This document shows, piece by piece, positions 34,576 through 43,731 of a stretch of DNA of 64,000 nt. Each line of letters starts with the position of its first letter. The first letter of the stretch is position 1. Below the pieces are notes generated by a model. The model was given only the letters and a program-made list of their open reading frames with translations, ran no database searches and was not told the DNA's origin. Made by a program: the position numbers and the translations under genes. Origin of the DNA: Hirschia baltica ATCC 49814 (GTDB taxonomy: Bacteria; Pseudomonadota; Alphaproteobacteria; Caulobacterales; Hyphomonadaceae); NCBI RefSeq assembly GCF_000023785.1, contig NC_012983.1:20493-84492 (forward strand). Direction: 5' to 3'.

Positions 34576-35648
34576 ATGCACAATTAAAAGATATTACGAC
34601 GCCACCTGCTGCGATGACCTTTGAAAATGGGATTAAACATCCAGATTTGTGGCTATGGGATTCATGGACTTGCCAGATAGGTAAGCAGTTGAATCTATAT
34701 TGTCTTGCTATGCCAAGAATAGATGTTCGCGGTGAAGCTATTTTGCCAGAACACCGCAATAATCACCGTTTTCATGTGCGTCGCTTTGCAAGTGACGATA
34801 ATGGCGCAACTTGGACAGATTTAGGCGCGGTACAGACACCGTCTCAGCTTGAAGATAGAAGTGATTCAAGAAATGTTTGGAGTGGTTCTGTGACTCAGCT
34901 GTGTGATGGCCGTGTCTTATATGGCTTCACAGGTATAATGGAATGTGAGGATGGTCGTCCTTTCATTCAGTCAATATGTGTTGGAAGTGCTGATTCAATT
35001 GATGATGAGATCAATATTCAGAGCACATCTATATCCTCATCTCTTTTTCAATATGATGAGATTATCGCTGCCGGATATTATTTAGGACCTAAGCAAACTT
35101 TGGGCGATGGACTAGGAGAAGAGGGCGGACCAATTTTGGCTTGGCGCGACCCTTTTGCCATTCAAGATGCTGCAGGCGTTATTCATCTATATTGGTCAGC
35201 AAAAGTTGGCCCTGACCGTCCAGCGATTGCGCGCGCAACTTTAGAAGAGCGCGACAATGGTTTTCAGGTCAAAACACTATTCCCACCTGTGTGCCTGCCG
35301 GATTCTGAATTGGTCACGCAGGCAGAAGTACCTAAAGTATATCCGTTAGGTGATACCGGTAGTTATCTTCTGGTTATCTCAGCGTGTGACAGCAGGTATG
35401 AGGGCCAACCAGTTGATGAAATAACAAAGGTGCAACGCTTTTATATATCAGAGGATTTAAACGGCCCGTGGAGATCATATTCAACTGACGGCAGTTTGGT
35501 TCCGGGGTGTGAGTTTTTGTTCGGTGGTAGTGTCACACAATATAATGCAGATAGGCATTCGGTGAATTTTATTGCGCCTTACACAGAAATGGCAAATGAC
35601 GATGTTCAGCTTTCTTTTGGGCCGATTATCGAAATACCACTGAGATAA
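34572..35648 (+). CDS. Short cytoplasmic GH68-type sucrose/fructan enzyme
   Basis: 358 residues, five-bladed beta-propeller type. The nucleophile region is LWLWDSWTCQ (~30), followed by VWSGSVTQLCDGRVLYGFTG (~100), the transition-state motif AWRDPFAIQD (~193) and the acid/base Glu in AEVPKVYPLG (~255). LNGPWRSYSTDGSLVPG (~300) matches the end of GH68 enzymes. GH68 members are usually 400-500 residues and secreted. This one has no signal peptide and is compact, so it probably cleaves imported sucrose in the cytoplasm. Start codon overlaps the MFS stop. GH32 is the alternative family, but the WSGS and final motifs favour GH68. Confidence 0.72.
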   Translation: MNAQLKDITTPPAAMTFENGIKHPDLWLWDSWTCQIGKQLNLYCLAMPRIDVRGEAILPEHRNNHRFHVRRFASDDNGATWTDLGAVQTPSQLEDRSDSRNVWSGSVTQLCDGRVLYGFTGIMECEDGRPFIQSICVGSADSIDDEINIQSTSISSSLFQYDEIIAAGYYLGPKQTLGDGLGEEGGPILAWRDPFAIQDAAGVIHLYWSAKVGPDRPAIARATLEERDNGFQVKTLFPPVCLPDSELVTQAEVPKVYPLGDTGSYLLVISACDSRYEGQPVDEITKVQRFYISEDLNGPWRSYSTDGSLVPGCEFLFGGSVTQYNADRHSVNFIAPYTEMANDDVQLSFGPIIEIPLR

Positions 35649-35654
35649 TCTGGT

Positions 35655-35677
35655 TGGTGGACTATTTTAGTCCACCA
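35655..35677. terminator. Hairpin between convergent GH68 and lacI-type genes
   Basis: TGGTGGACTA (35655-35664) pairs perfectly with TAGTCCACCA (35668-35677) with a TTT loop. It contains the stop codon of the LacI gene. It lacks a strong T-run but is placed to end both transcripts. Confidence 0.5.
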
Positions 35678-36687
35678 CATGATTCTCTGACGATAAGTTT
35701 TGTGGGCGTCACAGCGGATTCAACTTTTTCTCCTGCGACCTTTTTCAGCAATAGGTCCACAAGTAACTCACCACCTAAGCTAATGTTTTGATTGATGGTG
35801 GTGAGAGAAGGGGTTAGGATTTTAGCTTGTCCAATATCATCATAGCCAACGACAGACACATCATCTGGTACGGACAAATTACAAGCTCTTAAAGCATGAA
35901 TGGCGGCAATTGCCAGCACATCTGATGCTGCAAAGATAGCATCAAAATTGGCTCCGCCTTTATGAAAACTAATAAGTTTTTCAAATGCTGTAAGCCCAGA
36001 AAAGTCCAATTCTAAGATTAATTCAGGGGCATGTTCCATACCTTTTTGCGAATGGGCTTTGACAAGCCCTTGATACCTTAATTCCACCTCTGGCAAACTA
36101 CGGTCTCCTAGAAATAGGATGCGTTTGCGGCCAAGATTTAGGAGGTGTTCTGCCGCTGTGCGGCCGCCTTCAATATTGTCACTACCAACCAATGTGTATG
36201 TTTGGTTTTCGGTTGATCCACCCCAGACGACTATATTTTTGGCTTCATTGCCAAGGTTCTTAAGGCGTTCATCGCGTCCCGCTTGACCAATGATGATCAA
36301 TCCATCGGCTCGCCCAGTTTGCAATAAGCGCTGCTCGGAGACTTTCGTTTCTTCTTGAGGAACGCTAACGATAAGATCAAAGCCGCGCTTTGAAGCAGCG
36401 TGAGATACTGCCCCCACCATTTCGAGGAAAAACGGATCGGAAATGGTTTGCCCAGATTCAGGAGAAAGCGGGATGACTATCCCGATCGCGCGACTAGATT
36501 GTTTTCTGAGGTTGCGCGCTGATGCATTGACAACATAGCCAATTTCATCCGCTATTTTTAGAATACGTTCTCGCGTGTTTTCTTTAACGACCGAGCTACC
36601 ATTTAGTGCGCGAGATACGGTTGAAATATCAACCTCGGCCATCTTTGCAAGATCTACCATAGTTGCGCGTTTTCCAGTTTTTGGCAT
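35662..36687 (-). CDS. LacI-family transcriptional regulator of the sucrose locus
   Basis: 341 residues from the ATG at 36687 (GGAG 9 bases upstream; a TTG five codons earlier is open). The N-terminal helix-turn-helix and hinge (MVDLAKMAEVDISTVSRALNGSSVVKENTRERILKIADEIGYVVNASARNLRK) are typical LacI. The rest is a periplasmic-binding-protein-like effector domain. Members bind CG-centred palindromes, which exist at 33242-33278, 36844-36857 and 41082-41117. It should repress the fructokinase/MFS, flavoprotein and TonB-receptor promoters until sucrose or a product is present. No operator is seen in front of its own gene except the site at 36844, 157 bases away. Confidence 0.9.
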   Translation of the reverse strand: MPKTGKRATMVDLAKMAEVDISTVSRALNGSSVVKENTRERILKIADEIGYVVNASARNLRKQSSRAIGIVIPLSPESGQTISDPFFLEMVGAVSHAASKRGFDLIVSVPQEETKVSEQRLLQTGRADGLIIIGQAGRDERLKNLGNEAKNIVVWGGSTENQTYTLVGSDNIEGGRTAAEHLLNLGRKRILFLGDRSLPEVELRYQGLVKAHSQKGMEHAPELILELDFSGLTAFEKLISFHKGGANFDAIFAASDVLAIAAIHALRACNLSVPDDVSVVGYDDIGQAKILTPSLTTINQNISLGGELLVDLLLKKVAGEKVESAVTPTKLIVRESCGGLK

Positions 36688-36843
36688 TCTTGCAGGCTCC
36701 AATATGGGCTGTTTTGACTAAATTTAAAATGGCAAAATCCAGTCAAATAACTAGACTCAACTCAATTGGCTCACATTACTGACTGAATAGGGGTGCGCAA
36801 TGACTGTTGCCGAGGTTTAACAAATACCATACCTTTTTATCAA

Positions 36844-36857
36844 TGCAAACGATTGGA
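36844..36857 (+). promoter_or_regulatory. LacI-type operator upstream of the halogenase-like gene
   Basis: TGCAAACGATTGGA differs at two outer bases from the reverse complement of the operators at 33242. It lies only 8 bases before the ATG at 36865, a position where bound repressor blocks transcription or early elongation. The same LacI protein is probably the regulator. Confidence 0.65.
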
Positions 36858-36864
36858 TAGAGCT

Positions 36865-38388
36865 ATGAACCAAGACAATAATTCTCATCATATTGTCATC
36901 GTGGGTGGGGGCACAGCGGGGTGGCTTTCGGCTGCGTTTCTATCGAGCCAGTTAAAGAATCGCTTTCAAAAAAATGTAAACATTACATTGGTTGAAGCGT
37001 CCGATATTGCAACAATAGGCGTGGGTGAGGCGACTATTCCTTCACTGAGGCAAACCCTGAATGCATGTGGCATAGACGAGCGCGAATTTCTAAAAGCGTG
37101 CGATGCGACTTTTAAGCATGGTATTGAGTTTATCCAATGGCGTGAAACGCCGGCCAAAGCGCCTGCGGAAAGTTACTTTCATCCTTTTGGTGAGCTTGTG
37201 TCAGTTGAGGGCCATAACCCTGCTCATCAATGGTCTAAACTTGGAAAGGATCAGAGAGAGGATTTCGCTGATCTGTTTTCGGTTCAGCCGGAAATTGCAA
37301 AATTAGGCAGAGCACCTAAGCATTCCAACGATCGCGCTTATGATGGGGCGTTGGCTTATGCATACCATCTTGATGCAGGAAAGTTGGTTGAGTTTTTAAA
37401 AGCAAAATTTAGAGACGTGAGCGTCGCACAAATAATTGGGAAAGTTGTAGGTGCCTCATCCTCTGAAAACGGCAATTTTTCGTCAGTGCAGCTTGATGAT
37501 GGACGAAGCATTGAAGGCGATTTCTTTATTGATTGTACTGGTTTTGCGGCGCGCCTTATAAATGCTGATCAAGAGAATGAGTTTATCGATAAATCATCAA
37601 TCTTGTTCGTCAATCGGGCTGTGACAACGCGTATTCCGGTCGAGGATAAACGCGACATTACTGGATATACCAAATGCACTGCGCAAACAGCTGGTTGGAT
37701 ATGGGATATCGCCTTGCAAACTCGGCGCGGTATAGGACACGTCTTTAGTACGCGGCATATGAATGATGAAGATGCGGTCCAATGTTTAGCAAACTACACG
37801 GGCAAGCCTATAGAAGACCTAGATGTGCGGTTTCTTGATATGAAGACTGGGTATCACGCACGCCAATGGCGAAAAAATTGTGTGGCTGTGGGTTTATCGA
37901 GCGGTTTTTTAGAACCTCTTGAATCCACAGGTATTTATCTGATTGAAATGGCCAATTGGGCGCTTCTTGATATGTTGCCGCGTTTCTTTTCGGGGGCGCA
38001 ACCGCAAGAGCGCTATAATGAAGCCATGAGACTTCACTATGAAAACATCGTCGATTTTTTAAAGCTGCACTATTGTTTGTCCAATCGTGATGACAGTGAT
38101 TTTTGGACGGAAAATAGGGGGCCGCAAACAGTCCCTGAAACACTTAAACAAAAGCTGCATCAATGGCAAAACAGTGTGCCTAGCGTGTATGATTTTGATC
38201 GCCGGATTCAGTGTTTTTCAGAAAACAATTATCAGTTTGTTTTGTATGGAATGGGGTGGTCAGGACATGATTGCGTTCAGCCATTAAACAATGACATTCA
38301 ACAAATGCTTGATGCTCTTGCCGTGCGAAGAGAGCGATTGCGCCAATTTGTTTTAAGGGACACGCAGGCTAATCTAGATTTTTACTAG
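36865..38388 (+). CDS. Tryptophan-halogenase-like flavoprotein of a TonB sugar locus
   Basis: 507 residues from the ATG at 36865; a GTG 24 codons upstream would cover the operator and is unlikely. FAD-binding GGGTAGW is at the N-terminus (HIVIVGGGTAGWLSAAFLS), followed by GVGEATIPSLRQTL. FKHGIEFIQW holds the lysine that is catalytic in true halogenases. SSGFLEPLESTGIYLIEMANW follows near residue 360. The halogenase WxWxIP signature is altered to WIWDIAL, so halogenation is doubtful. Related proteins sit beside TonB-dependent receptors in many Caulobacterales sugar loci, with unknown function. It shares an operator type with the sucrose genes and converges on the receptor gene. Confidence 0.82.
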   Translation: MNQDNNSHHIVIVGGGTAGWLSAAFLSSQLKNRFQKNVNITLVEASDIATIGVGEATIPSLRQTLNACGIDEREFLKACDATFKHGIEFIQWRETPAKAPAESYFHPFGELVSVEGHNPAHQWSKLGKDQREDFADLFSVQPEIAKLGRAPKHSNDRAYDGALAYAYHLDAGKLVEFLKAKFRDVSVAQIIGKVVGASSSENGNFSSVQLDDGRSIEGDFFIDCTGFAARLINADQENEFIDKSSILFVNRAVTTRIPVEDKRDITGYTKCTAQTAGWIWDIALQTRRGIGHVFSTRHMNDEDAVQCLANYTGKPIEDLDVRFLDMKTGYHARQWRKNCVAVGLSSGFLEPLESTGIYLIEMANWALLDMLPRFFSGAQPQERYNEAMRLHYENIVDFLKLHYCLSNRDDSDFWTENRGPQTVPETLKQKLHQWQNSVPSVYDFDRRIQCFSENNYQFVLYGMGWSGHDCVQPLNNDIQQMLDALAVRRERLRQFVLRDTQANLDFY

Positions 38389-38426
38389 AGGTCTCTTCTT
38401 CCAAACTTTTTTCAATTCATATTGCG

Positions 38427-38460
38427 AAAAAAAATACCCCAATCACAAGCGTGATTGGGG
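38427..38460 (-). terminator. Strong intrinsic terminator of the TonB-receptor gene
   Basis: CCCCAATCAC (38437-38446) pairs perfectly with GTGATTGGGG (38451-38460), loop AAGC. On the minus strand the stem is followed by a run of eight T (38434-38427). It ends the receptor transcript about 55 bases after its stop codon. Confidence 0.9.
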
Positions 38461-38515
38461 TTGAGTAAATTCCGGACCCTGGGGACAATTGAAGAGGACC
38501 CGGGAGGGAAAAGCC

Positions 38516-41002
38516 TTAGAATGTATAACGCAGGCTTGCAGATGCCGTTCTGCCCTGAATTGAACGTCCGATTGTTGTATCAAGCAGCCCGTCACCATTT
38601 GTATCCCAACCATCACGTCCATCATTTGCGGATTCCGTGATACCTGCTTCGTCAGTGAGGTTGTTGATGTTTATGCCAAGCTCTAGTGAGTCTGTTAGGC
38701 TGAACGCTGCATTCAAGTTGAATACGGAGTAGCCATCTTGTGTGAGCGTGTTTGAGTCATTTGCATAACTGTCTGTTGTTCCAACCCAGCTTGCGCCAAT
38801 GCGGAAACGGTCGAATGAGTAGCTTGGACTAATCGCCCAGATAACATCAGCCTGACGTTGAGGTTTGTTACCTGTTAGAGCTGTGTCAGCCACGAGTGAC
38901 CCGTCATTTGCAATGTTAGAGGCTGATGTAATCTCTGCATCAGTGTATGTCATCGTTGCAAATAGGTCGAAGTTTCCAACATTGTAGCGACCTTCAAGTT
39001 CAAGACCCATCGCTTCATATTCACGCACACGGCCTGATGGAGGTGTGATTGTGAGGTTGGATTCTTCAGTTTCTGAGAAGAATACAGTTGCATAAAGGTC
39101 TGCGCTACCTGATGCGATGTTTAGATCTTGCCATTTTGTACCAATTTCATATTGGTCGACTACATCAACATATGCATCATCGCCGCCATCGTTGAGTGCG
39201 CCGCCTGCATCACGCACACCAAAGTCTAGTGCGCGGTCAAAGTTGAATGATGCACCGCTAGAAGCGCGACCAAATACGGATACATTATCAGTGATGAGGT
39301 AGTTTGCACCAACAGACCAAGCTGTGTGATCCACTTCAAGGTTTGCAATTGCGCCTACTGTGCCGTTGTTAAGTGAAACAGATGCTTCTGAGCCTGTGAT
39401 GACACCATCATTATTGACGTCAAAGTCGCCACCAGCGGCCTCTGTCCGGATACCATTTTGTTTCATGTTATCCATACGCACACTTGCATCAAATGTCAGT
39501 GGGCCAGTTGCGTAGTTGATACCAATGAATGGTGAGCTAACTTCTGCTTCAAGGTCGTAATTTCTGTTAGATCCATCCCAGCCAAATGCTTGGTTCACGC
39601 CGTGGATACCGTTCACGGAACCTGGTGTTGAAATCAGAACGGCGTCATTTTCTGTTGTCGTGCGGATTTCGCTCCAGTGCCAGTCTTGTTTGAATGATTG
39701 GCTCATGAAGAAGTGACCAAGAACAACATCTAAAGTGCCGCCATTGAAGTCTATCGTTTTTGTCAAACGCATGTCGTTTGCAAAATTGTTTAAGTCTTCT
39801 AGGTCAACATTGAAGATTGCAACGTTTGATACGACACCGTTTGGCAGGTTTGCTGCTGTCACAGCTTCGCCAGCGTTAGGTCCATTATAGTATGTTGAGC
39901 CCGGAATATCTTCGGCAAGTGTGACGCCGTTTGAGAAGCCACCAAGGAATTCACCGGAGATAATTTGGTATCTGGCTTTGTTGTCGAATGTGAAACCGTC
40001 GCCCAGATCAAAGTTTGCGTGTGCTGCAATCGATTTTACTTCGTGGTTCAAACCGTCAGCAAGATCGTAATTGTCTAAATTGCCTTGACCATCAACACCT
40101 TGTCCAAAGCGTGTGTAGTTTGAATAAATTGAATGATCAGCTGCATCGAAGCTGCCTAGGCTTGTGCCAACCGTTCCATTGCCGTTGCCATCGTCTGTAC
40201 GAGATACGAGCTGCGGGAAGTAGGCTGCATCTGATTTCTTCAACCATTTACCAGTTACAGTAATCTTACCGTTGTCGAATAGTTTTGTCAGTGAAGTGCG
40301 AAGCTGGCCACCGGAAATTGCATCATAACCTGAATCGCGGAAGTCTCCACCTTGCTGGAAGTGTCCGCCAATGTGGTAATACATGTCATCTGAGATGTCG
40401 CCGCCATATTCCGCATCTATACGGAAATCATCATGGTCTAGACCGTAGTTTAGAGCGATGCTTCCGCCTGCAATTTCACCTGTTTTACCGATGAAGTTTA
40501 CAATACCACCTGCACCATTGGTTGTGAGTGTGGACGCTGTACCACCACGAACAGATTCAACGCGCGCCAGTGTGCCATCTACTTTGAAGAAACCATCAGC
40601 AGGAGCGAAGTTGCTGTCACCAAACAACAGGACAGGAAGTCCATCTTCTTGGAAAGAAAGGTATTTTGCACCACCTGTTGAAATAGGGATACCGCGAACG
40701 TTGATGTTTGAGTTACCACCACCTGAAGAGCTTTCAGTACGAATACCAGGGAGCTGTCTTAGAACTTCAGCTGTGTTGCGAGGAACAGCGCCTTGTACTT
40801 CATCAAGATCTAGAGAGCTGACAGAAATACTTGAGTCGATTTTGTTTTGACCAGCGGAGCTAAAAGTACCTGTCACGACGATTGTGTCTAGGCGAGCCCT
40901 ATCTTCAGTGGCTGCTTCAGCGTTGTCTTGAGCGTGTGCTGCCATTGGAGCGGCAAATGCTAGCGTTGCAACTGACGCAAATAAGTAGTGTCTAGATCTC
41001 AT
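38516..41002 (-). CDS. TonB-dependent receptor, likely for sucrose
   Basis: 828 residues. The signal peptide is MRSRHYLFASVATLAFAAPMAAHA. A TonB-box-like segment is RLDTIVVTGTF. The plug domain has AEVLRQLPGIRTES, INVRGIP and VESVRGGTASTLTTNGAGGIVNF. The long C-terminal beta-barrel ends in ASLRYTF with a terminal Phe, as outer-membrane proteins do. GGGGAG precedes the ATG. Operators at 41082-41117 put it under the sucrose LacI repressor, so it likely imports sucrose or a fructan across the outer membrane. A siderophore role is possible for the family but unlikely here. Confidence 0.9.
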   Translation of the reverse strand: MRSRHYLFASVATLAFAAPMAAHAQDNAEAATEDRARLDTIVVTGTFSSAGQNKIDSSISVSSLDLDEVQGAVPRNTAEVLRQLPGIRTESSSGGGNSNINVRGIPISTGGAKYLSFQEDGLPVLLFGDSNFAPADGFFKVDGTLARVESVRGGTASTLTTNGAGGIVNFIGKTGEIAGGSIALNYGLDHDDFRIDAEYGGDISDDMYYHIGGHFQQGGDFRDSGYDAISGGQLRTSLTKLFDNGKITVTGKWLKKSDAAYFPQLVSRTDDGNGNGTVGTSLGSFDAADHSIYSNYTRFGQGVDGQGNLDNYDLADGLNHEVKSIAAHANFDLGDGFTFDNKARYQIISGEFLGGFSNGVTLAEDIPGSTYYNGPNAGEAVTAANLPNGVVSNVAIFNVDLEDLNNFANDMRLTKTIDFNGGTLDVVLGHFFMSQSFKQDWHWSEIRTTTENDAVLISTPGSVNGIHGVNQAFGWDGSNRNYDLEAEVSSPFIGINYATGPLTFDASVRMDNMKQNGIRTEAAGGDFDVNNDGVITGSEASVSLNNGTVGAIANLEVDHTAWSVGANYLITDNVSVFGRASSGASFNFDRALDFGVRDAGGALNDGGDDAYVDVVDQYEIGTKWQDLNIASGSADLYATVFFSETEESNLTITPPSGRVREYEAMGLELEGRYNVGNFDLFATMTYTDAEITSASNIANDGSLVADTALTGNKPQRQADVIWAISPSYSFDRFRIGASWVGTTDSYANDSNTLTQDGYSVFNLNAAFSLTDSLELGININNLTDEAGITESANDGRDGWDTNGDGLLDTTIGRSIQGRTASASLRYTF

Positions 41003-41081
41003 AATTTTGACTCCCCGTCATGATTATATTCGAGCAACGAATGTTACTTCTCTAATTCTTGCGATCCTACATACGCACAAA

Positions 41082-41117
41082 TACAAACGTTTGCAATACA
41101 AAATACAAACGTTTGTA
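41082..41117. promoter_or_regulatory. Pair of LacI-type operators upstream of the TonB receptor
   Basis: TACAAACGTTTGCA (41082-41095) and the perfect palindrome TACAAACGTTTGTA (41104-41117) start 22 bp apart, two helical turns. They lie 80-115 bases upstream of the receptor start. The rest of the 41003-41446 gap holds no gene that I can support. Confidence 0.85.
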
Positions 41118-41446
41118 TTTGGTGTTGCAAAAATGAAACATGTTATTGTGAGGCGTGGGGACGGGAAAAGTTATGTCAAAGGGAGTTTGGCGGGGCAGCT
41201 TTAACAGGGAGGGGGAGAACGTCCCAAAGATGAAGGCGCGCTTATAAGTGCTCACTTTCTAGCCTGCTGAATTGCAGCTAAAAACCATTTGGCACATGAT
41301 CTGATTTTTAGGGCGCAGACTATGATCTCATAAGATAGATTATGTGCAATTTAACAAGTATATCAGTTGGATATTGTCTTTAATTGAAAACCTGTTAACA
41401 CAAATTTCTTCCTGAGTTGTACATAGAAAAATGTTGGAGTTCCATT

Positions 41447-42091
41447 ATGGATTTTAAAGCTGATCTCAGGAAATGGACTGACATCGCTGTTATATGTCTG
41501 GCAATGTTAGTTGTCTTTTTCGTGGTCAACATAATTCACTTCAGGTTTTTTGAAGTCAGCGTCATTTTATATTCTTGTATTGTAGACATTATCATTGCGG
41601 CTGTAATTGTCGTTCCAATAGCCTATTGGTATTATCAAAATAAACGCCAAACACTTAATTCTATAGAATTTTCCATGGCTTTTCTGTTGGCAAGTTCGGC
41701 GTTAACTTTATACGCTGTTATGGGACCAACAGTTATTGACCGTTCGCTGTCTATCTACATTGTTGAGAAATTAAACCAACGCGGTGGCGACGTGGCTTTT
41801 GATGCGTTCGAAGATATATTTGTAAAAGAATACATGCCCGAATATAGCTTGGTAGATGTCCGGTTAACAGAGCAATTTGCGTCTGGAACAGTACGGCGTG
41901 ATGGTGAGTGTGTTGTTCTGACGGAGCGCGGTAAATCACTGGCTAATTTTATGAATGGCTACAGGCGTCTTCTTCTTCCGCGCAAACGGAATTTAATGGG
42001 AGAGATTACGGATCGCCTCACCCGCCCATTTGATAATACTGAACAGGTTGTCGATGTGAGTTGCAACCGCGCCACAAAGTCCGCTGAATAA
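41447..42091 (+). CDS. Unknown membrane protein heading the polysaccharide locus
   Basis: 214 residues from the ATG at 41447 (GGAG 8-11 bases upstream). Three hydrophobic helices fill residues ~12-105. A cytoplasmic ~105-residue end follows. It contains a stretch reading PEYSLVDVRLTEQFASGTVRRDGECVVLTERGKSLANFMNGYRRLLLPRKRN. The LTERGK phrase resembles the wing of winged-helix domains, so a regulatory or protein-binding end is conceivable but unproven. It is 60 bases upstream of a lipid-sugar transferase on the same strand and is probably part of that operon. Confidence 0.6.
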   Translation: MDFKADLRKWTDIAVICLAMLVVFFVVNIIHFRFFEVSVILYSCIVDIIIAAVIVVPIAYWYYQNKRQTLNSIEFSMAFLLASSALTLYAVMGPTVIDRSLSIYIVEKLNQRGGDVAFDAFEDIFVKEYMPEYSLVDVRLTEQFASGTVRRDGECVVLTERGKSLANFMNGYRRLLLPRKRNLMGEITDRLTRPFDNTEQVVDVSCNRATKSAE

Positions 42092-42151
42092 AGCTGCGAT
42101 AGAGCATCTTTTGATCGTTTAATCATCTATATTTTCAAGAGAGTTATTTGA

Positions 42152-43147
42152 ATGCAGAAGCCACAAAAATTCTTTATCGTCACACCTGTACTGGATGATT
42201 GGGAATCTCTTGATAAACTGATTGAAGATATTAGTGCACAGCCTGAGCTTGCGCCGCACGATATTCGGATTCTGGCCGTGGATGATGGATCCAGTGCCTA
42301 TGAGCGGCCAAACCCTGAACGTTTAGTTGGTCCCATTAAGGAAATCGTTGTTGCTCACCTTAGAGCAAACCAAAGCCATCAACGGGCGATCGCCTTAGGC
42401 ATGGCGTATGTCAAAGAACATTATAGTGAATTTAGCGTTTTGGTTATGGATAGTGATGGTGAAGACCGTCCCGAAGAAGTCGCACAACTTGTTGAGCGCG
42501 CTGCGGATAAACCAAATTCTATTATCGTTGCTCGTAGACGCAAACGTTCAGAAGGGACGCAATTTAGAGCGGGGTATTGGGTTTATAAGCTCTTGTTTTC
42601 TTTGTTGACTGGGAAAGATATCTCGTTTGGGAATTTTTCATTCATTCCGCAGTCGAAAATTGATAATGTCATTTATAATTCAAACATCTGGAATAATTTT
42701 GCCGCGACAATTTTGAGAAGTCGCGTCCCCATCGAGTTTGTCGAAACAGATCGTGGAACGCGGTATTTTGGGGAATCGCGTATGAATGTGACATCATTGA
42801 TGGTGCATGGTCTCAGTGCCATTGCTGTTTTCAGTGATATTGTTATTAGCCGTCTTATCATAGCTTTGACGGGTATGTTTGTTCTATTTTCTTTTGGAAT
42901 ATTGGCAGTAATCGCAGCTAAGTTTGCAGTCGATTATTACAATATCCCAGGTCTATTTCTGCCTGGTTATGCGACGAATATTATTCTCGCCCTCGTCAAC
43001 ATTTTAGTCAGCTCACTATTTATCGGATTGTTGATGATACTGAACCTTCTAACAACGAGAAGTCAGGCAACAGCATTACCAAGTCAGCTGATGGTTGAGC
43101 TTATTGGCAAAGTTGAAACAATTACGCTTAGTGAAAAAGCAAATTAG
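42152..43147 (+). CDS. GT2 polyprenyl-phosphate sugar transferase with two membrane helices
   Basis: 331 residues. The N-terminal GT-A domain (~1-225) has FFIVTPVLDDWES, LAVDDGSSAYERP and the DxD-type VMDSDGEDRPEEV. Two C-terminal hydrophobic helices (~240-270 and ~285-310) anchor it. This layout matches GtrB-type enzymes that move a sugar from UDP to undecaprenyl phosphate at the inner face. The next gene is a GtrA family protein 2 bases later, the usual flippase-like partner. It should provide a lipid-linked sugar for GT-C enzymes. Confidence 0.82.
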   Translation: MQKPQKFFIVTPVLDDWESLDKLIEDISAQPELAPHDIRILAVDDGSSAYERPNPERLVGPIKEIVVAHLRANQSHQRAIALGMAYVKEHYSEFSVLVMDSDGEDRPEEVAQLVERAADKPNSIIVARRRKRSEGTQFRAGYWVYKLLFSLLTGKDISFGNFSFIPQSKIDNVIYNSNIWNNFAATILRSRVPIEFVETDRGTRYFGESRMNVTSLMVHGLSAIAVFSDIVISRLIIALTGMFVLFSFGILAVIAAKFAVDYYNIPGLFLPGYATNIILALVNILVSSLFIGLLMILNLLTTRSQATALPSQLMVELIGKVETITLSEKAN

Positions 43148-43149
43148 AC

Positions 43150-43590
43150 GTGAGTGATATTCTTGAAAAACTTCCATTGGAAAAGTTTGGGCTGAATGCA
43201 GACCAAGCGAAGAAATTGATTCGCTTTGTTCTTGTTGGAGGGGTGAATACACTCCTCTATTTAGGCTTAGCAATAGGGTTTCATGAATTTGGTTTGTCGC
43301 TGGATTTATCACATGCTTTGGCTTTATTCCTAAGCTTGGTGACGTCCTATCTTGGGCATAAAATATTTACATTTGAAGTTAAGGGTCAGCACAAAAAATC
43401 TGGTTTCCGATTTGTCATCGCAACAATACTAATAATGCTGACTCAATACGGCTTGATTGTATTGCTTAAACAGACTCATTTAGCTGCAAATCTTATTCTG
43501 TTGGCGAGTTCAGCTTACTACCCAATATCCAGTTTTATAATACATAATTGCTGGACGTTTCGATTGAAGACGTCGCCCCAATCACCATAA
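43150..43590 (+). CDS. GtrA-family membrane protein
   Basis: 146 residues, GTG start. Four membrane helices; the family opening is KKLIRFVLVGGVNTLLYLGLAIGF, followed by a conserved basic loop HKIFTFEVKGQHKKS. GtrA proteins are proposed to flip lipid-linked sugars made by the adjacent GT2. The 2-base gap to the GT2 gene supports the pairing. Confidence 0.85.
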   Translation: MSDILEKLPLEKFGLNADQAKKLIRFVLVGGVNTLLYLGLAIGFHEFGLSLDLSHALALFLSLVTSYLGHKIFTFEVKGQHKKSGFRFVIATILIMLTQYGLIVLLKQTHLAANLILLASSAYYPISSFIIHNCWTFRLKTSPQSP

Positions 43591-43731
43591 AATTCTTATA
43601 GATAGAATTGGGCAGGACTTAAACTTGTTGAATACACGATGTTATTTGAAGAGACAGCATTGATCTGATTTAAGGTTACTGTATAGGGTTTAACAAGTTC
43701 ACGGTATTTAGATGTCACTGGTGGGAATAAT

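Noticed and set aside
36793..36864. GTG-initiated 5' extension of the halogenase-like gene
   Set aside because: It would cover the LacI operator and lies before the FAD-binding start of the family.
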